From: Pezicula radicicola
Lineage: Eukaryota > Ascomycota > Leotiomycetes > Helotiales > Dermateaceae
NCBI GenBank assembly: GCA_003008705.1
Contig: PDUO01000033.1
Span: 561,223 to 625,222 of the forward strand
Length of the DNA stretch: 64,000 nucleotides
Reading direction: 5' to 3'
Part shown: positions 22,126 through 33,655 of the stretch, in pieces
Layout: every line of letters starts with the position of its first letter
Position numbering within the stretch: the first letter of the stretch is position 1
Program-made: the position numbers and the translations under genes
The notes under the pieces: generated by a model
Database searches by the model: none
The model's input: the letters and a program-made list of their open reading frames with translations, nothing else
What the model was told of the DNA's origin: nothing

Positions 22126-22404
22126 TCAGAGATTAAACAACTTCTTAATCTCCGCGACTATATCATTAGGATACGTTACTGCATGTCTAATCGTTCTTGG
22201 ATCTTGATAGATCTCGTAATCATTACCGCCCTTGTACGTCTTATCACCGAAGAAACGGATTGTAGCAAACTTTGTACCACCAGGTTTTGCAGCATCGGCC
22301 TCTAAATGTTTTAGACAAAATGTCTTATCCCAACCTGGTTGAGCAGGCACGAACGGTAATTGTTCTAAGCCGCCTACAACGTGGAATTGTCTTTGTCCGT
22401 TCAT
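22126..22404 (-). pseudogene. C-terminal fragment of a phosphomannomutase (Sec53/PMM family)
   Basis: The 92-residue frame contains the family-specific end of eukaryotic phosphomannomutase: PGWDKTFCLKHLE, then FFGDKTYKGGNDYEIYQDPR and a short helix ending EIKKLFNL. PMM converts mannose-6-phosphate to mannose-1-phosphate for glycosylation and is normally about 250-270 residues. The catalytic N-terminal HAD core (DxDGT) is absent, and the first 30 residues of the frame do not match the family well. Upstream is AT-rich with no further PMM text. It is therefore a detached fragment, most simply a partial duplication, with the functional copy expected elsewhere. Confidence 0.7.
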
Positions 22405-23477
22405 TTTCTGGATAGACCTGCCGTAGGATTTGATTAGGGTTTTACTAGCTGCTAGCTAAGCCACGTTAAACTACCTACGCCTATGTCGCACGCGTATCTT
22501 TGGTTAAAGAACGGTTGTGTTGGAGACTGCTGCGCAATCCAAGTTTACCTAACTATCGCTCGAAAGGCTGTACTGTAGTCCGATTACATTCAAGTACATT
22601 CGAGAGAACTAATATATGTATATATAATGCTTAGGTACCATCAGTGAAGCCTGCTAATTCTGTTAACATTGATTTCCTACGACTCTGTCAGACTTTTGAA
22701 GGATGACTCGACTGTAGAATGAAGTAAGGTCTAAAGGGGGTATATATACACATAAAAAGTGGGCTAAAATCGTGTCTAAAGGTCACCTGATTTCCGGCTG
22801 ACAGACTCTGTATCGACGACCCTAGCCACACCGAGCCGCTATATCAAAAACTTATTACCACTAGGGGGTGCCTTATTGCGTCACATGCTATAAATAGTGC
22901 TAGAAGAGTAACTGTACCCCCTGGTGTCGCGCTCTCTCTCTCTCTCCTACTTGTAAACATATGGCATGTTTCATACACAAAAATACTATATATAGTATAT
23001 TAATTATATAGAAATACTACAAGTTCTAAAGCGCTATATTATATAATACTAAAGGCGGTCTATATATAATAAATAGACTATGAACCTATCTTAACTTAAG
23101 AGGCTTTTACTACTTAGTTAGACTTCCTTAGGCAAACATTACTTAAAGTTATAGTTGCCTTAATAGGCCTAGGTATAGACCCACCAACTACTAGCACCAT
23201 TTATAGCGCGTAACGCAACAAGTACCTACATTGCAATGGGAACTAATATAGGCTCCGAAATCGAATAATATGGGCACCCTTTGGTGCACCGAAATAGTAA
23301 GGCGCATCTAGTAACTTAGAAATAGACGGGATGTAGGTCTAGGACAATTTTACGGTAAGGTTATCCTCATAAAGCCCGTCGTATTGTCTCGGACATCTTC
23401 CAGGGGAGTCTAAAAGGTAGGCTTAAATCAAAAGATTTGTGTAGTTATAGCTAACTTACGCCCTTACACCACACAGT
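22405..23477. other. AT-rich gene-poor island with a CT microsatellite
   Basis: No gene is seen on either strand. A (CT)n run lies at about 22930-22947. The sequence has many TATATA and CTTA/TAAG words typical of mutated repeats. Confidence 0.5.
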
Positions 23478-23490
23478 TTGGGAAATATTA

Positions 23491-23955
23491 AATGTTCAGC
23501 TAGAACAAGGTTCTTGCAAGGAGTGCACAGAGGCATGCCAGTACTACTCCAGCTCCGCCGCATAATGCCTCATCAACTACGAAGATCTCTTCCTAAGCGA
23601 TCCCATACCATCACCAAAAGTCCTCTACTCTCCCATAAGTCCGCAATTCCCAACACCACAAACATCCCCCAGTATGCCCACGCCCCGTTCCACACCTATC
23701 CAATCCAAAGCTCTCTCGCACTTCGCCACCCTCCTTCTCTACAACGACATCCTCTCCTCCTCGACCGGCAAGCAACCTACCATCGCCCTAGAAATCTACC
23801 TCAAGCTCCTCTCGGGCCAATCCTTTACCCGTTCTTTGTAAAACATCACCAGCTGCGACCACGACCCTCGAAGCCTAGAAACGCGATCAACAATCCCACT
23901 CCAGACCCAGCAGACTTATAGTTTCCCTTATGACTTTTATAAGCAAGTTGTTTAA
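23491..23955 (+). pseudogene. unrecognised ORF broken by two TAA codons
   Basis: In one frame the sequence reads QGSCKECTEACQYYSSSAA, TAA (23563-23565), CLINYEDLFLSDPIPSPKV and a Pro/Ser/Thr-rich stretch. It continues with LSHFATLLLYNDILSSSTG and TIALEIYLKLLSGQSFT. After a second TAA at about 23839-23841 it reads NITSCDHDPRSLETRS to a stop at 23953-23955. The composition is clearly coding-like and the frame never shifts. Both stops could be CAA changed by C to T. I do not recognise the family and no start is obvious. Confidence 0.4.
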
Positions 23956-24252
23956 AGCTAAAGGAAGGTATGCAAGGTAGGCAGCTACGATGCTCGGGAT
24001 CTCGCTTCGGTTGCGATACGAGTAAGAAGTAACCGAAAACGGCTGCCTGCACATCGTACAGTATCGTAGGAATATTATTGGACGCATCGGCTATTTGTTG
24101 TTTACACAAAACAACCCGAGCTTACTACTGTTGCCTATTTCGTATTTCCCGTCCATTCTTATTGTTTGATTTCTTAAAAACCAACGAGTACCCTTTCTCT
24201 GCAGACAGACTTCTTTTCGGGTAGCGAAAATAACTGTAGCAATGCGCGGAAA

Positions 24253-26169
24253 ATGGACCCTTTCTTCTTCGAATATAGAGATTACTTCCTTAAACGTATC
24301 CAACAACTTGAACCTTCCAAAACTATCGCGCACGAAGCACTAGAAAATGAGGAGCTATTCAGAGAAACACTAGAGACATCGGTTTGTGTGCGGATTCGAC
24401 CGCTGACTACGTATGAGAGGGAACATAATCACATTGAGGGGGTTTTGGGGCATAAATTGGGTGTTGCGAATATCTATGAGCCGAAGAAGAAATATAACAG
24501 TAAACCTGAACTTAACGTTCGTTAATTTCTACCTTAATCTCTCTCTCTCTCTCTTTTGGATGCCCGAGATCACTGACTCGAAATAAATGGATAGAGTTCC
24601 TCATTTACTCTAGATGAGATCTATGGTCCAGAAAAGAGCACAGACGATATATACAACAGCCGCGTAAATGAATTGGTGCAATGGGGTTTGCAAGGCGGGA
24701 CGAGTATGCTGCTCGCGTATGGACAGACCGGATCTGGGAAGACGTACACAGTGACTGGACTTGAAAAATTGCTGGTAGATGAACTGATCGAGGGGCAAGC
24801 TTCAGGAAAGAAGGAAGTACGGGTTTGTATTTTTGAGGTTTTTGGGAGTAACATGTTCGGTAAGCAGTACCAAACAACGCTAAAGTTCGAGTTCTGAGAT
24901 GCTGCAAATAGATCTTCTGAACGAACGAAATCCTCTCACTGTTAAAGAAGATGTATTTGGCGTCATGCAACTCGGCGGTGTTTTTGAGAAGAGTCCCAGG
25001 ACATCTGACGAGTTTCTTGAGCTGATCGATATCGCAAAAGCACTGCGATCAACTGCATCCACGACTAAAAACGACCAATCCTCCCGCTCCCACTCAATCT
25101 GCCGCATCCGCATCGTAGACACGGAATCCGAAACAGCAGACGAAGGGAATATAATGCTAGTCGATCTCGCCGGCAGCGAAGCCAGTTCCGACACATCTCA
25201 ACACTCGAAAGAGCGAATGGCAGAGACCCGCGAGGTCAACAAATCGCTCAATGTACTGAAAGACTGCTTCACGAAACGAGCGCAATGGAGTCTCTCAAAA
25301 GCAGAAGCGACGCAAAAGCATATCCACATTCCCTTTCGAACTAATAAGCTCACTCAAGTATTAAAGAGCGCGTTTGATGTCAATAATACGCAGACCTGCA
25401 AAACGATTGTGATTGCGTGTATTGCGCCCAGTATTCTAGATGTAGCACACAGCAAGAATACATTGCGGTATGCCGAGACGCTAAGAGTACCAATTCCGAA
25501 AGCGAAGCCGATGCCCTTCCATGAGCAGATACCTACCACTTGGTCCAATAAAGACGTTCAGAATTGGATTTTAAAAACTGTAGGTTTCTTACCACCTTAT
25601 CTGTCTACTTTGAAAGAGGTTACTAAAGATTTTCAAAGTCAGGAAAACCAACCATCAATCCCCATCTCCTAGCCCCAAAAGAAAACGGCATGCAAATGTG
25701 CCAACTGAATGAAGATGAATTCATTCGACGTGCCCTCCTTACCGAACACGTTGAGCCGGAGAAAGCGAAACTCCTCTACTTCAAGCTCTGGAGTTTACAT
25801 ATTGATTCTCGTGCTCTACTCAACCGACACGGCGGTTCTATCGAGAAACTTGAAACATTGAATTTGAAAAGCAAAGCTAAACTAAAGACAAACGCATCCA
25901 AGAAGGTCATTAAACCGGGGATGTTTTTTAGGGTTAAGATGGGAGATACGAAGGAGAACTTTGACATTGTGATGGCGATGGGTTTGGAGAAAGGTAAGGA
26001 CGGGGATAGATGGACTTGTGCTGCTGTTTTCCTGGCGGATGATAAGGGTGGTGCTTATGAGTTGTTTGTTGCGAAACAGGCTGTGGTGAAAGCTTCGGCG
26101 TTGGTTGATAATATAGTGCTAGAATATGATTCGGGAACGAGGTATTACTATATAAGAGATAATCTATAG
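24253..26169 (+). CDS. kinesin-motor protein with a C-terminal SAM-like domain; last junction unresolved
   Basis: Exons 24253-24516, 24595-24859 and from 24912 join in phase through introns of 78 and 52 bases. The motor shows VCVRIRPL at about 44-51, DEIYGPEKS, P-loop GQTGSGKT at 130-137, switch I NDQSSRSHS, switch II VDLAGSE, and RTNKLTQVLK, so microtubule-dependent ATPase activity is expected. Spacing most resembles compact kinesin-13-like motors. After the motor, WSNKDVQNWILKTVGFL followed by GMQMCQLNEDEFIRRAL looks like a SAM domain split across two frames. The first frame stops at 25670-25672, and the second (about 25673-26169) carries the end of SAM and a beta-rich tail ending YYYIRDNL. 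The GTTACT...CCTAG intron at 25619-25672 is out of phase by one base, so either the junction differs or the gene has a frameshift. Confidence 0.7.
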
Positions 26170-27860
26170 ATAGTGTAAGAAGGGCGGCTTAGTCTAAACG
26201 CTAGGTATATACACAGAAAGAGATAAGACTAGAAAACAAATAGTTACAGGAGCAATTCGGCAATAGGAATCAATATAAGAGTGCGGAAATACGTTGTATT
26301 TACAAACGAATTTCATATCGATCCTACTGCGCAATCTGTTAACTATATTCTTCGAGAGAATGGGACACGGTATAAGACAGAGAATACACAAGAAAGGCCC
26401 TAATTACAAGGCGTAAAACTCCATGTTGCGGGATGGGTAAACTGGCATAGTAATGTAAGATACTCGAGTTCTACAAAGATGAGAAGGATGAGACAGAAGG
26501 AATAGAGAAGCCTGGGCCTCCTCTTAAGCCTGGGAAGACTATATACAAGACTAATACTAAGTATAATACTTGATTGCTTACCTGGCAAGCCTCGAAGCAT
26601 AACACCAAAGAGGTCAAGACTACTGGCAATGCTAAGATAATTACTACTATATTCCGACTACGGGTGCTGACAATGGTAGGCCGTAGTGTGTGTAAGTTTC
26701 CTTCTCCACCATGACTTCAAGCGTAGTTAACTGTAATAATGGCCCTGAATTCAAAGGTGCTTTCTAGCCTTTTTGTATAAGTAAGAAGATTTTAATTATT
26801 CGAGGTCGCTTATACCATCTACAAACCTAAGGTTCTGCTAAGATCACAAATACGGTTGAATTGTCTTGATATTGGCCCTGAAATGTAATAATGTTATACA
26901 CGTGTACTTGCCTCATATAATCAAGCTCCGTGGGAGCATTTAGATCCGCGCACCTAAAGTGAGAAGCAACGAATGTAAAGTTAGAGCCTCTTGGGTCGTT
27001 GATGAGTTACCTCTGACCGAGCAGAGCGAATCCCGAGCCCATGTAATAGCCTTTAACGATAGGATCGTCTCGACACCGGTGTGTTGTGGGAATACGGCCT
27101 AGCGCTTTATGACATCTTCATCGGATAAGTGGTCGTGGAGTTTGTTGTTATTTAGTGGTTTTATCCGGCGTTGAATGGCGAGATATTATTCGCCATAAAG
27201 CCTATATGGCTGGAACTCACCATATTGAATGGTCGCTCTATTCCTAATCTGTACTAGTGGTACAACCTTAACTTGACCACTTTCTTGACTTCTTCCTTAG
27301 TTAGTTCTTCCTAACTACACACAATAATAGCAATACCAATATTGTCCACCTATTTGCCTAGAGCACTTCCCGCATGAATATTGAATATATTCAACATCCG
27401 GAAATGAAAGGTCCTATTCGCAAGGAGATTGTATTAATCTTTGATTTATAAACTGTTAACGTGAAGTTAAGAAATATTAATGACCTTGAAAGCAGTAAAA
27501 GAGGAAAAGAATGACCTTATTGAAATTGTAGAGTATAAACTAGCTATGTGGAAACAACTACTAAGGCTAAGATCCCTTTTCACTCTCTTTACCACGAACA
27601 TTACACTATTTGATAAGTTGTTGAGAATTACTAGAGATAAACCGACCACTTGATTCGCTGTTAATATAGTTTATTATATCCCCTCAAGGAGGCCATAATT
27701 TTTGAGACATTATATTATGGCGAAGTTGAAGAGTGTAAATTTAGTAGAGAGAAAAATTTCCTGAACCAGATCAAATGTCAATTCCTTTAATTTTAGCTCT
27801 GAATTCCCCACTCGATCAGTTAGGAATTCGACTCGTGTTCTGCCCTTATGTATATGGCAA
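26170..27860. other. AT-rich gene-poor island
   Basis: No intact gene is visible. A retroelement integrase relic lies at 26700-26870. Fragments near 27180-27300 also look like damaged coding sequence but cannot be assigned. Confidence 0.5.
26700..26870 (+). mobile_element. retrotransposon integrase relic
   Basis: In one frame the text reads NGPEFKGAF, stop, then IIRGRLYHLQT, stop, GSAKITNTVE. This matches the segment of retroviral-type integrases around the second catalytic Asp and the later Glu (consensus DNGxEFxGAF ... GRPxHPQTQGxxE). The two stops would be CAA/CAG-type codons before C-to-T change, and the catalytic Asp before NG is Asn. Only this short core is readable. Confidence 0.55.
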
Positions 27861-27913
27861 GAATGTGAATATTGCTACATAGGGTTTTCCCACCCAGTGC
27901 AACTAGCGTTTGT

Positions 27914-29503
27914 TCAGACACACTTCCAACTCGCCTCATTATTCGGATCACCAGGCCCCTGATAGAAATTCCGATACGGCCACCGGCAATGCCTCCTCTT
28001 AAAAGCGACACCCTCGCTCTTGTTGCCATTAATATATGCAGTCCCTGTAATCGTATCTGGCGCAATGCCTTCCTCAACCCAACGCACTACTGCCATCAAC
28101 ACGTTCTCATCCCGGTCCAGAGTCGCAACATTCCGTTGCCCATTTCCAATGTAAGTGGCTCCCGGACCATCTCCACAGTGCGCCATGCCCGAGATGCGGA
28201 AGTAGCGGTAGAACTCATCCAACGCCTCCGGTGCCAACCCCATTGTCTGGGACACGTGCTCGTAGTATCGCGGTGAGTTATCACTCGAAATGACCTGGTC
28301 TACTAGACCGTGATAGTGAAGCAGCTTGCTGCCTCTATCCTTGAAGGCCGATAGGTCACCGTCCCAGGTCTCGATGTTGAAGAGATTCAGGTTCGACGAT
28401 AAGACGTAGTCTGCGGGTGTTAGGGTTGCCGGGTCCCAATTCGGGTTGTTGAAGATTGCGTAGCGGAACCAGTCAGCCGCTCCGAAAGGTTGTCCATTGT
28501 AATAAGTCTGCGGTGCCCCGACATTTTCGGAACCGGGTTGCATGCGTGGGTAGACGAGACTACCGTCAACACCCTGGAGGGGTGAAAAGATGCTGCGGAC
28601 CGTCTGCGCTTGAGTGGGTGTGAGGCAGCTGGTGGTGTTCGTCTGTCCCGGGGCACAGATAAGGCTATCAGGGGTATAATCACAAAGATCGGGAGACTCA
28701 AGGATACCGTCACGGAGTCCATCAAGTCCGTCGCACTGTCGCAGGATATCCTCGTGAATAACGCTCCACATGTTCAGAGGAACAAAGGTATCCGATCCTA
28801 CAGGCCCAGTGAGGGGGAGGAAATGGCAGCTCCATGAAGTGAGATTGTTGAACGAGAAGGCGGGGGCCCCTGCGACGATGCCATCAAAGTCTTCCGGGAA
28901 CGCCTGGGCCTACTTAAAACCTTGTCGTCCGCCCGTTGAGCACCCAAGATAGTAACTCTTTGTGTGCGGGGCCCGGTAGAAGGCCTCACTGATCTGCTTG
29001 CCCACAACTACTCCTGCATGTAACGCACGATATGCAAAGTCTTCAATGGTGTCCGGGTTGTTGAAGAAAGACTGCCCGGTCATCCCGTTGTGGCCATTAT
29101 TGGTGCCGACAGTTGCGAACCCTAGGGACGCTGCGTATTCTATGTCCTCGTACTGGATGCAGCCCCCGAGGCCGCCGTTACCGGTGCTTAGGAAGCGGCC
29201 TGACCAGTTCACTGGAAGCCATGCTTCCATACTGACGCTTGAGCGGTTGGAGGTCGTGACAGTTAAGGCCACACGACAATTGTTGACAGACGCTGCTTGG
29301 GAAGGGCGGCCGCAGGTGGGATCGCTATTGGGAAATTGAAGGACGGTTCCAGACTCGACGAACTGGGAGAACAAGACTTCGACCTGTGGAATTTTCAATG
29401 AATGTGCCAATGACGTGCACTGCTGCTGGAAGTTACCAGATCTAGGGATACCAGAAAGGCCCTGCACAAGAGTGACAAGTGCAAGGTAGAGTCCGAGTTT
29501 CAT
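27914..29503 (-). pseudogene. secreted tannase / feruloyl esterase with one in-frame stop
   Basis: From ATG 29503 a signal peptide (MKLGLYLALVTLVQGLS) leads into a tannase/feruloyl esterase-family protein whose frame runs to 27914, 529 codons, close to the usual length. TAG at 28910-28912 (codon 198) interrupts it immediately after the nucleophile motif GCSTGGRQGFK. The same frame continues as AQAFPEDFDGIVAGAPA, then the catalytic Asp region HYHGLVDQVISSDN and the His-Cys region GMAHCGDGPG. The family's Cys-Ser...Asp...His-Cys arrangement is therefore all present. These enzymes hydrolyse ester links in tannins or feruloylated plant polymers outside the cell. The truncated product would lack Asp and His. 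No GT...AG pair removes the stop. It lies divergent from the rhamnosidase gene about 2 kb away. Confidence 0.85.
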
Positions 29504-29575
29504 GATAACGGTTGTACACAGTACAGAGACGACGAGGAGAGGACTACCGGAGACCTGGTGACGATCGATTTGCAA

Positions 29576-31482
29576 AGTCCGCCCTGGGGAGGTTTCCTTC
29601 TAATAGATCTTCACAATTCTCGTCGTTCATGTTGATTAATAGTCGGGTGATTTAATAGCGGTAAGGTGGGGTACTGGGCTTCGATTACTGGTAAAAATAT
29701 ATATACCGATGTATGGACAGTCGGGCCTTTACACCTCTTGAATGAGGATATGGTGGAATGGGGAGGCTTAGAGGAAGCGTTTGTGCACAGTGGTGCAGAG
29801 TCACCCTTTAGTCTTTCTACAACTGTTTGGGCAGACAGGGAGCATTTTCTGCAGAAAGTCGTACCTTCTTGTCCTTCTAACCAAGTGTTTCCTAGTCCTT
29901 AGACCAGGATCAAAATAAGCTTATTGCAATCGGCAAGTGATGTAAGAGCGGTGCCAATTTCACGTCCAAGCTCTTTTCAACGCTGCAACGCAACGCTACT
30001 ACTGCGTATATCCGACAACTTCCCTGTCAAAGCCGAACAACTTCCCTGTTAAAGCCGAACAACTTAGCCAGCCGCAACGCTATTTTCGGTGGAATCCTTT
30101 GATCACATATCCATGGCCCGCGGTATCTCGGTAAATCATGTGGTGATTCTTCGCTACGCCGACGTTGGGTATTTCCCAGGGCGAGACGACACCGGCTCCC
30201 CCTCTGGTCTCCGCCCCCGCCCTAAATAGATGTTATTTAGTGGGCTCCGTGGGTCGGAGCTATAAACGGTATACTCTAAGTGGTCAGAAACCTTGAGAAG
30301 TCCCCGTCTGCCAGACTCTGCCTCGTTGCACAGGCCAAAATCTGGTCTGTTGTAAATTGTCAGGCGTATGTAGAAATTTCAAGAGGCCTGTCAGGGGATT
30401 GCCAGGCCACGAAAGCAGTACTTTCTATTTTTAGACCCCCTGGGCAGCTAGGACCACCCGCCCACGGAATAACCTCTATTTAGTTGGGGGGGAAGAGTAT
30501 GTCATGCTGTTTACCCCAGCGCGGGTGCTGTAGCGCCATGCAATGCAATGCAATGGCACGAACGCCGAAGATCAACCTCGGCTGAGATGCGGATGCAGCA
30601 AACAAAGGCTAAGTTAGAAACGACCAACCACTCTTCCTTTATTGCCAACGTCCTTAAGGCTATAACAAAACCTTCAGCTATCAATGCTTTATCCTAATTG
30701 TAGGAATAGCCGGTACCTGGGCCGGAAACCTCTTCCACTTAATATTATATCTTACCTAGAGTTATTTAAATATCTTAGATCTTTAGTAATTTATTTTAGA
30801 AACTAAATACTTAGAGAAATTATGTCGGTTGACTTCATCAACTGCTCGACGGGAAGACTAGTGATCTCACTTAGTATGCTCGTTGTCGAAAGGTAAAGGT
30901 GTTGATATAGTTGTCTAGAAAAGACCTATATAATATTTATTCTAATAAATTATTTTTTAATTATTTTAATAAACTTCATTAGCACTATTATTTCTTTAAT
31001 AAAATTTAATAAACATATAAAATTAATTTGTAAATAATAGGTCCTTATACAAATACGAATATAAATATAAATTATTCTTTGCCGAGCCTCGTATAACGCT
31101 TCCTTGGCACCCCCGCCCTCCCCTTGCAGATTCCTATACCAAAATCACAATTCCACGAGGGGAAATTCAAACGTTCGGTTTGACTTTTCCCGAGTGTAGA
31201 AGTAGATTGCCATTTTCGTTGTTCTTTCATCCGAGTTGGAGCCAACTCGGCAAATCAAGCTATACGGCAACGAGCCTTACAAATGCGAGCAAGAGGTGAC
31301 GGATGCTGAATTGCTCCATCCGGCATGGATAGCATGAGGAGGGAGGAATTCGGTACTCATTTATCGTTGGAGAAAGAGCACACCGCGTGGTAGTTCTATA
31401 TGTAGGACTTAGGCCCCAGTGATTGTGTTGAATCGTGACCTGATTGCCTGGTGCTCTTCTAATATACCAGAGTGCCACCATC
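29576..31482. other. intergenic between two secreted-enzyme genes
   Basis: This 1.9-kb spacer separates divergent tannase and rhamnosidase loci. It holds a 22-bp tandem repeat (30013-30065), a short CAATG microsatellite near 30540, and an AT-rich block from about 30730 to 31090. The promoters of both genes must lie at its ends. A plus-strand frame at 29666-29902 is unremarkable. No gene is supported. Confidence 0.45.
30013..30065. repeat. 22-bp tandem repeat, about 2.4 copies
   Basis: The unit ACAACTTCCCTGTCAAAGCCGA recurs at 30015, 30037 and (partly) 30059, with a single C/T difference between the first two copies. Confidence 0.85.
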
Positions 31483-33655
31483 ATGAAGCTCCGAGCACTG
31501 CTGTTGGGTGTTTCTTCTGTCTTTTTCTTCTTGGGATCTATTTCTGCCACCAAGTTCAGCGAATATATCCTGGCGCCAAGCTATCGCTCCGTAGCTCCTG
31601 CGGCGCTATACGCCGTCAATGGCGACGTCAAAAATCCCGATGCCCTGTGTACCAATGTCCACAACAGCCAAGGTGTGGTCTTTGGTGCAAATTCCTCCAT
31701 CGCTCTCGACTTCGGCAAAAACATTGGAGGCACCGTGGAATTCGATGTCAGATCAGTCTCAGGCTCGGTTGAATACCTTGGATTTACCTTCACCGAGAGT
31801 TCTATGTGGATCAGCCCCTATCGTTGCGACTCTGCTGCGAGTGCCCTTTATGATAGCCCTCTCTGGTTTGAGATCCCTTCCAAGGGCAGATACGCAGCCG
31901 AGAAGAAGCACCAGCGAGGAGGCTTCCGCTATATGAGCATGTGGCACAACTCTACCGGGACTGTCACTATTGGGGACCTTTCGATAAATTTTACAGCATC
32001 ACCCGAAATGGGGGACCTCAGAAACTACCCTGGGTACTTCAATAGCGATAGCGAGAAATTGAATCGTGTCTGGTACGCTGGCGCCTACACCAATCAGTTG
32101 TGTAGCATGGACCCTGCCTATGGAAACGCGCTAGGTATTCCCGGCACTAACTGGTACTACAATGCCACTGTCGCGAGTAAGTATAGCCACGTTAGCGGAG
32201 TTCTTTGCCTAATTTTGACGTTATATCACTGATCATGGAATTTATGCCGAATTGCTCGCAGTTAATAACTAATGTTTCAATAGATGGCACTTCAGTTCTC
32301 ATAGACGGGGCCAAGCGAGACCGCCTCGTTTGGCCTGGTGATATTGCTATTTCCGGTCCCTCCATTATGGTTTCAACCAACAGCCTCGATGGGATCAAAA
32401 ACGGTATTGATTCCTTGTTCGTGCTCCAGCAAGCTGACGGACGCTTACCGTGGGCTGGTACACCCTTCACCAGACCTGGCAGGTTCTCCTTCAGCTTTAC
32501 ATACCACCTCTATACGTTGCTTGATCTGTACTACTACTTCATGTACTCTGGTGATGTGGCTTACTTAAAGAATTACTGGAGACAGTATAAGCTTGCGATG
32601 GCTTGGTCTTTGGGAACGATCGATAACTCGGCTATGGCCAATGTCACGAGCTCCAACGACTGGCTCAGGTCTGGCATGGGGGGTCATAACATTGAGGTGA
32701 CTTGCCCCTAGAACTTTTGCCAAGACTGTTTGTCATCCCAGCTAACTTTTTTGAATTACAGGCGAATTCAATATTCTATCATACCTTGGACATGAGCCTA
32801 AAGCTAGCTGATGCCGTCGGCGACAACAGCGTGGTCAGCACCTGGACCTCTGCCATGGCAGGAATAAAGGCAGCCGTGAACGAACACCTTTGGGACCCGG
32901 CTCAAAGCCTTTTCTTCGATAATGACTTTAACCAAACTGCAACCGCCATATACCCCCAGGACGGTAACTCCTGGGCTGTTGTTGCTGGCATCGCCGACGC
33001 TGACCGCGCCGCCGCCATTAGCACTTCCCTCAGTGCGCGCTGGGTACGGCCATATGGTGCACCAGCTCCCGAGGCTGGCTCGACTGTCTCCCCATTTGCC
33101 TCAGGTTTCGAAGTCCAGGCACACTATCTGGCCGGGTTCCCTGAGCGCGCGATTGATCTGATCGAGTTTATGTGGGCAGACTTCATGCTTGATGATCCCC
33201 GCATGACTAATAGCTCTTTCATCGAGGGTTACTCTACAGACGGAAGCCTCCACTACGCACCTTACGGCAACGATGCTCGCGTAAGTCACGCGCATGGATG
33301 GGCTACTGGCCCTACATCCGCACTGACATTCTTCGGCGCGGGTATCCAGCTCACTACTTCTGTTGGAAAGACTTGGCTTCTACAGCCGAGACTCGGGAGC
33401 TTGAAACGAGTGACTGCCGGCTACGAGACACCTCTCGGTCAATTCTCCGCAAGCTGGACTGCAGCTGATAGGAACAGCGTGACTGGAGACTTCCAAACGC
33501 CCAACGGAACCACGGGAACCTTGATCATTCCTACTAGAAACACGAGTTTTGTTGTGAGAGGAGCTAAGGGTCCTGTGTCCCCTTCCACCATAGCCAATGG
33601 TACACTCACTTTCACGAATCTGCCTGGAGGAAGCTACAGCATCCGCAGCAGCTAG
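31483..33655 (+). CDS. secreted GH78-like alpha-L-rhamnosidase
   Basis: Exons 31483-32176, 32284-32696 and 32762-33655 join in phase through introns of 107 and 65 bases (GTAAGT...CAATAG; GTGACT...TTACAG with an AGCTAAC branch). The product is 666 residues. Residues 1-22 form a signal peptide (MKLRALLLGVSSVFFFLGSI). A beta-rich N-terminal part precedes an (alpha/alpha)6-barrel region with RDRLVWPGDIAISGPSIMVS, DGRLPWAGTPF, DGNSWAVVAGIAD and VSPFASGFEVQAHYLAG, all typical of fungal GH78-type six-hairpin glycosidases, then a C-terminal beta domain ending SYSIRSS. The expected reaction is removal of terminal alpha-L-rhamnose from plant glycosides or pectin side chains, extracellularly. The start at 31483 is chosen because it gives the signal peptide. 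Exact substrate is not determinable. The neighbouring broken tannase suggests plant-polymer degradation. Confidence 0.88.

Noticed and set aside
23478..23921. 147-residue Pro/His-rich frame as a gene
   Set aside because: The neighbouring frame has better amino-acid composition despite two stops; this one is its shadow.
22930..24555. CT microsatellites at 22930-22947 and 24537-24554 as regulatory elements
   Set aside because: Simple short repeats; one lies inside a kinesin intron. No evidence of function.
30539..30556. CAATG tandem microsatellite
   Set aside because: Only about three and a half copies of a 5-mer; a chance simple repeat.
31444..31482. Upstream in-frame extension of the rhamnosidase start
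   Set aside because: It uses a non-ATG start and would bury the signal peptide; ATG 31483 is better.
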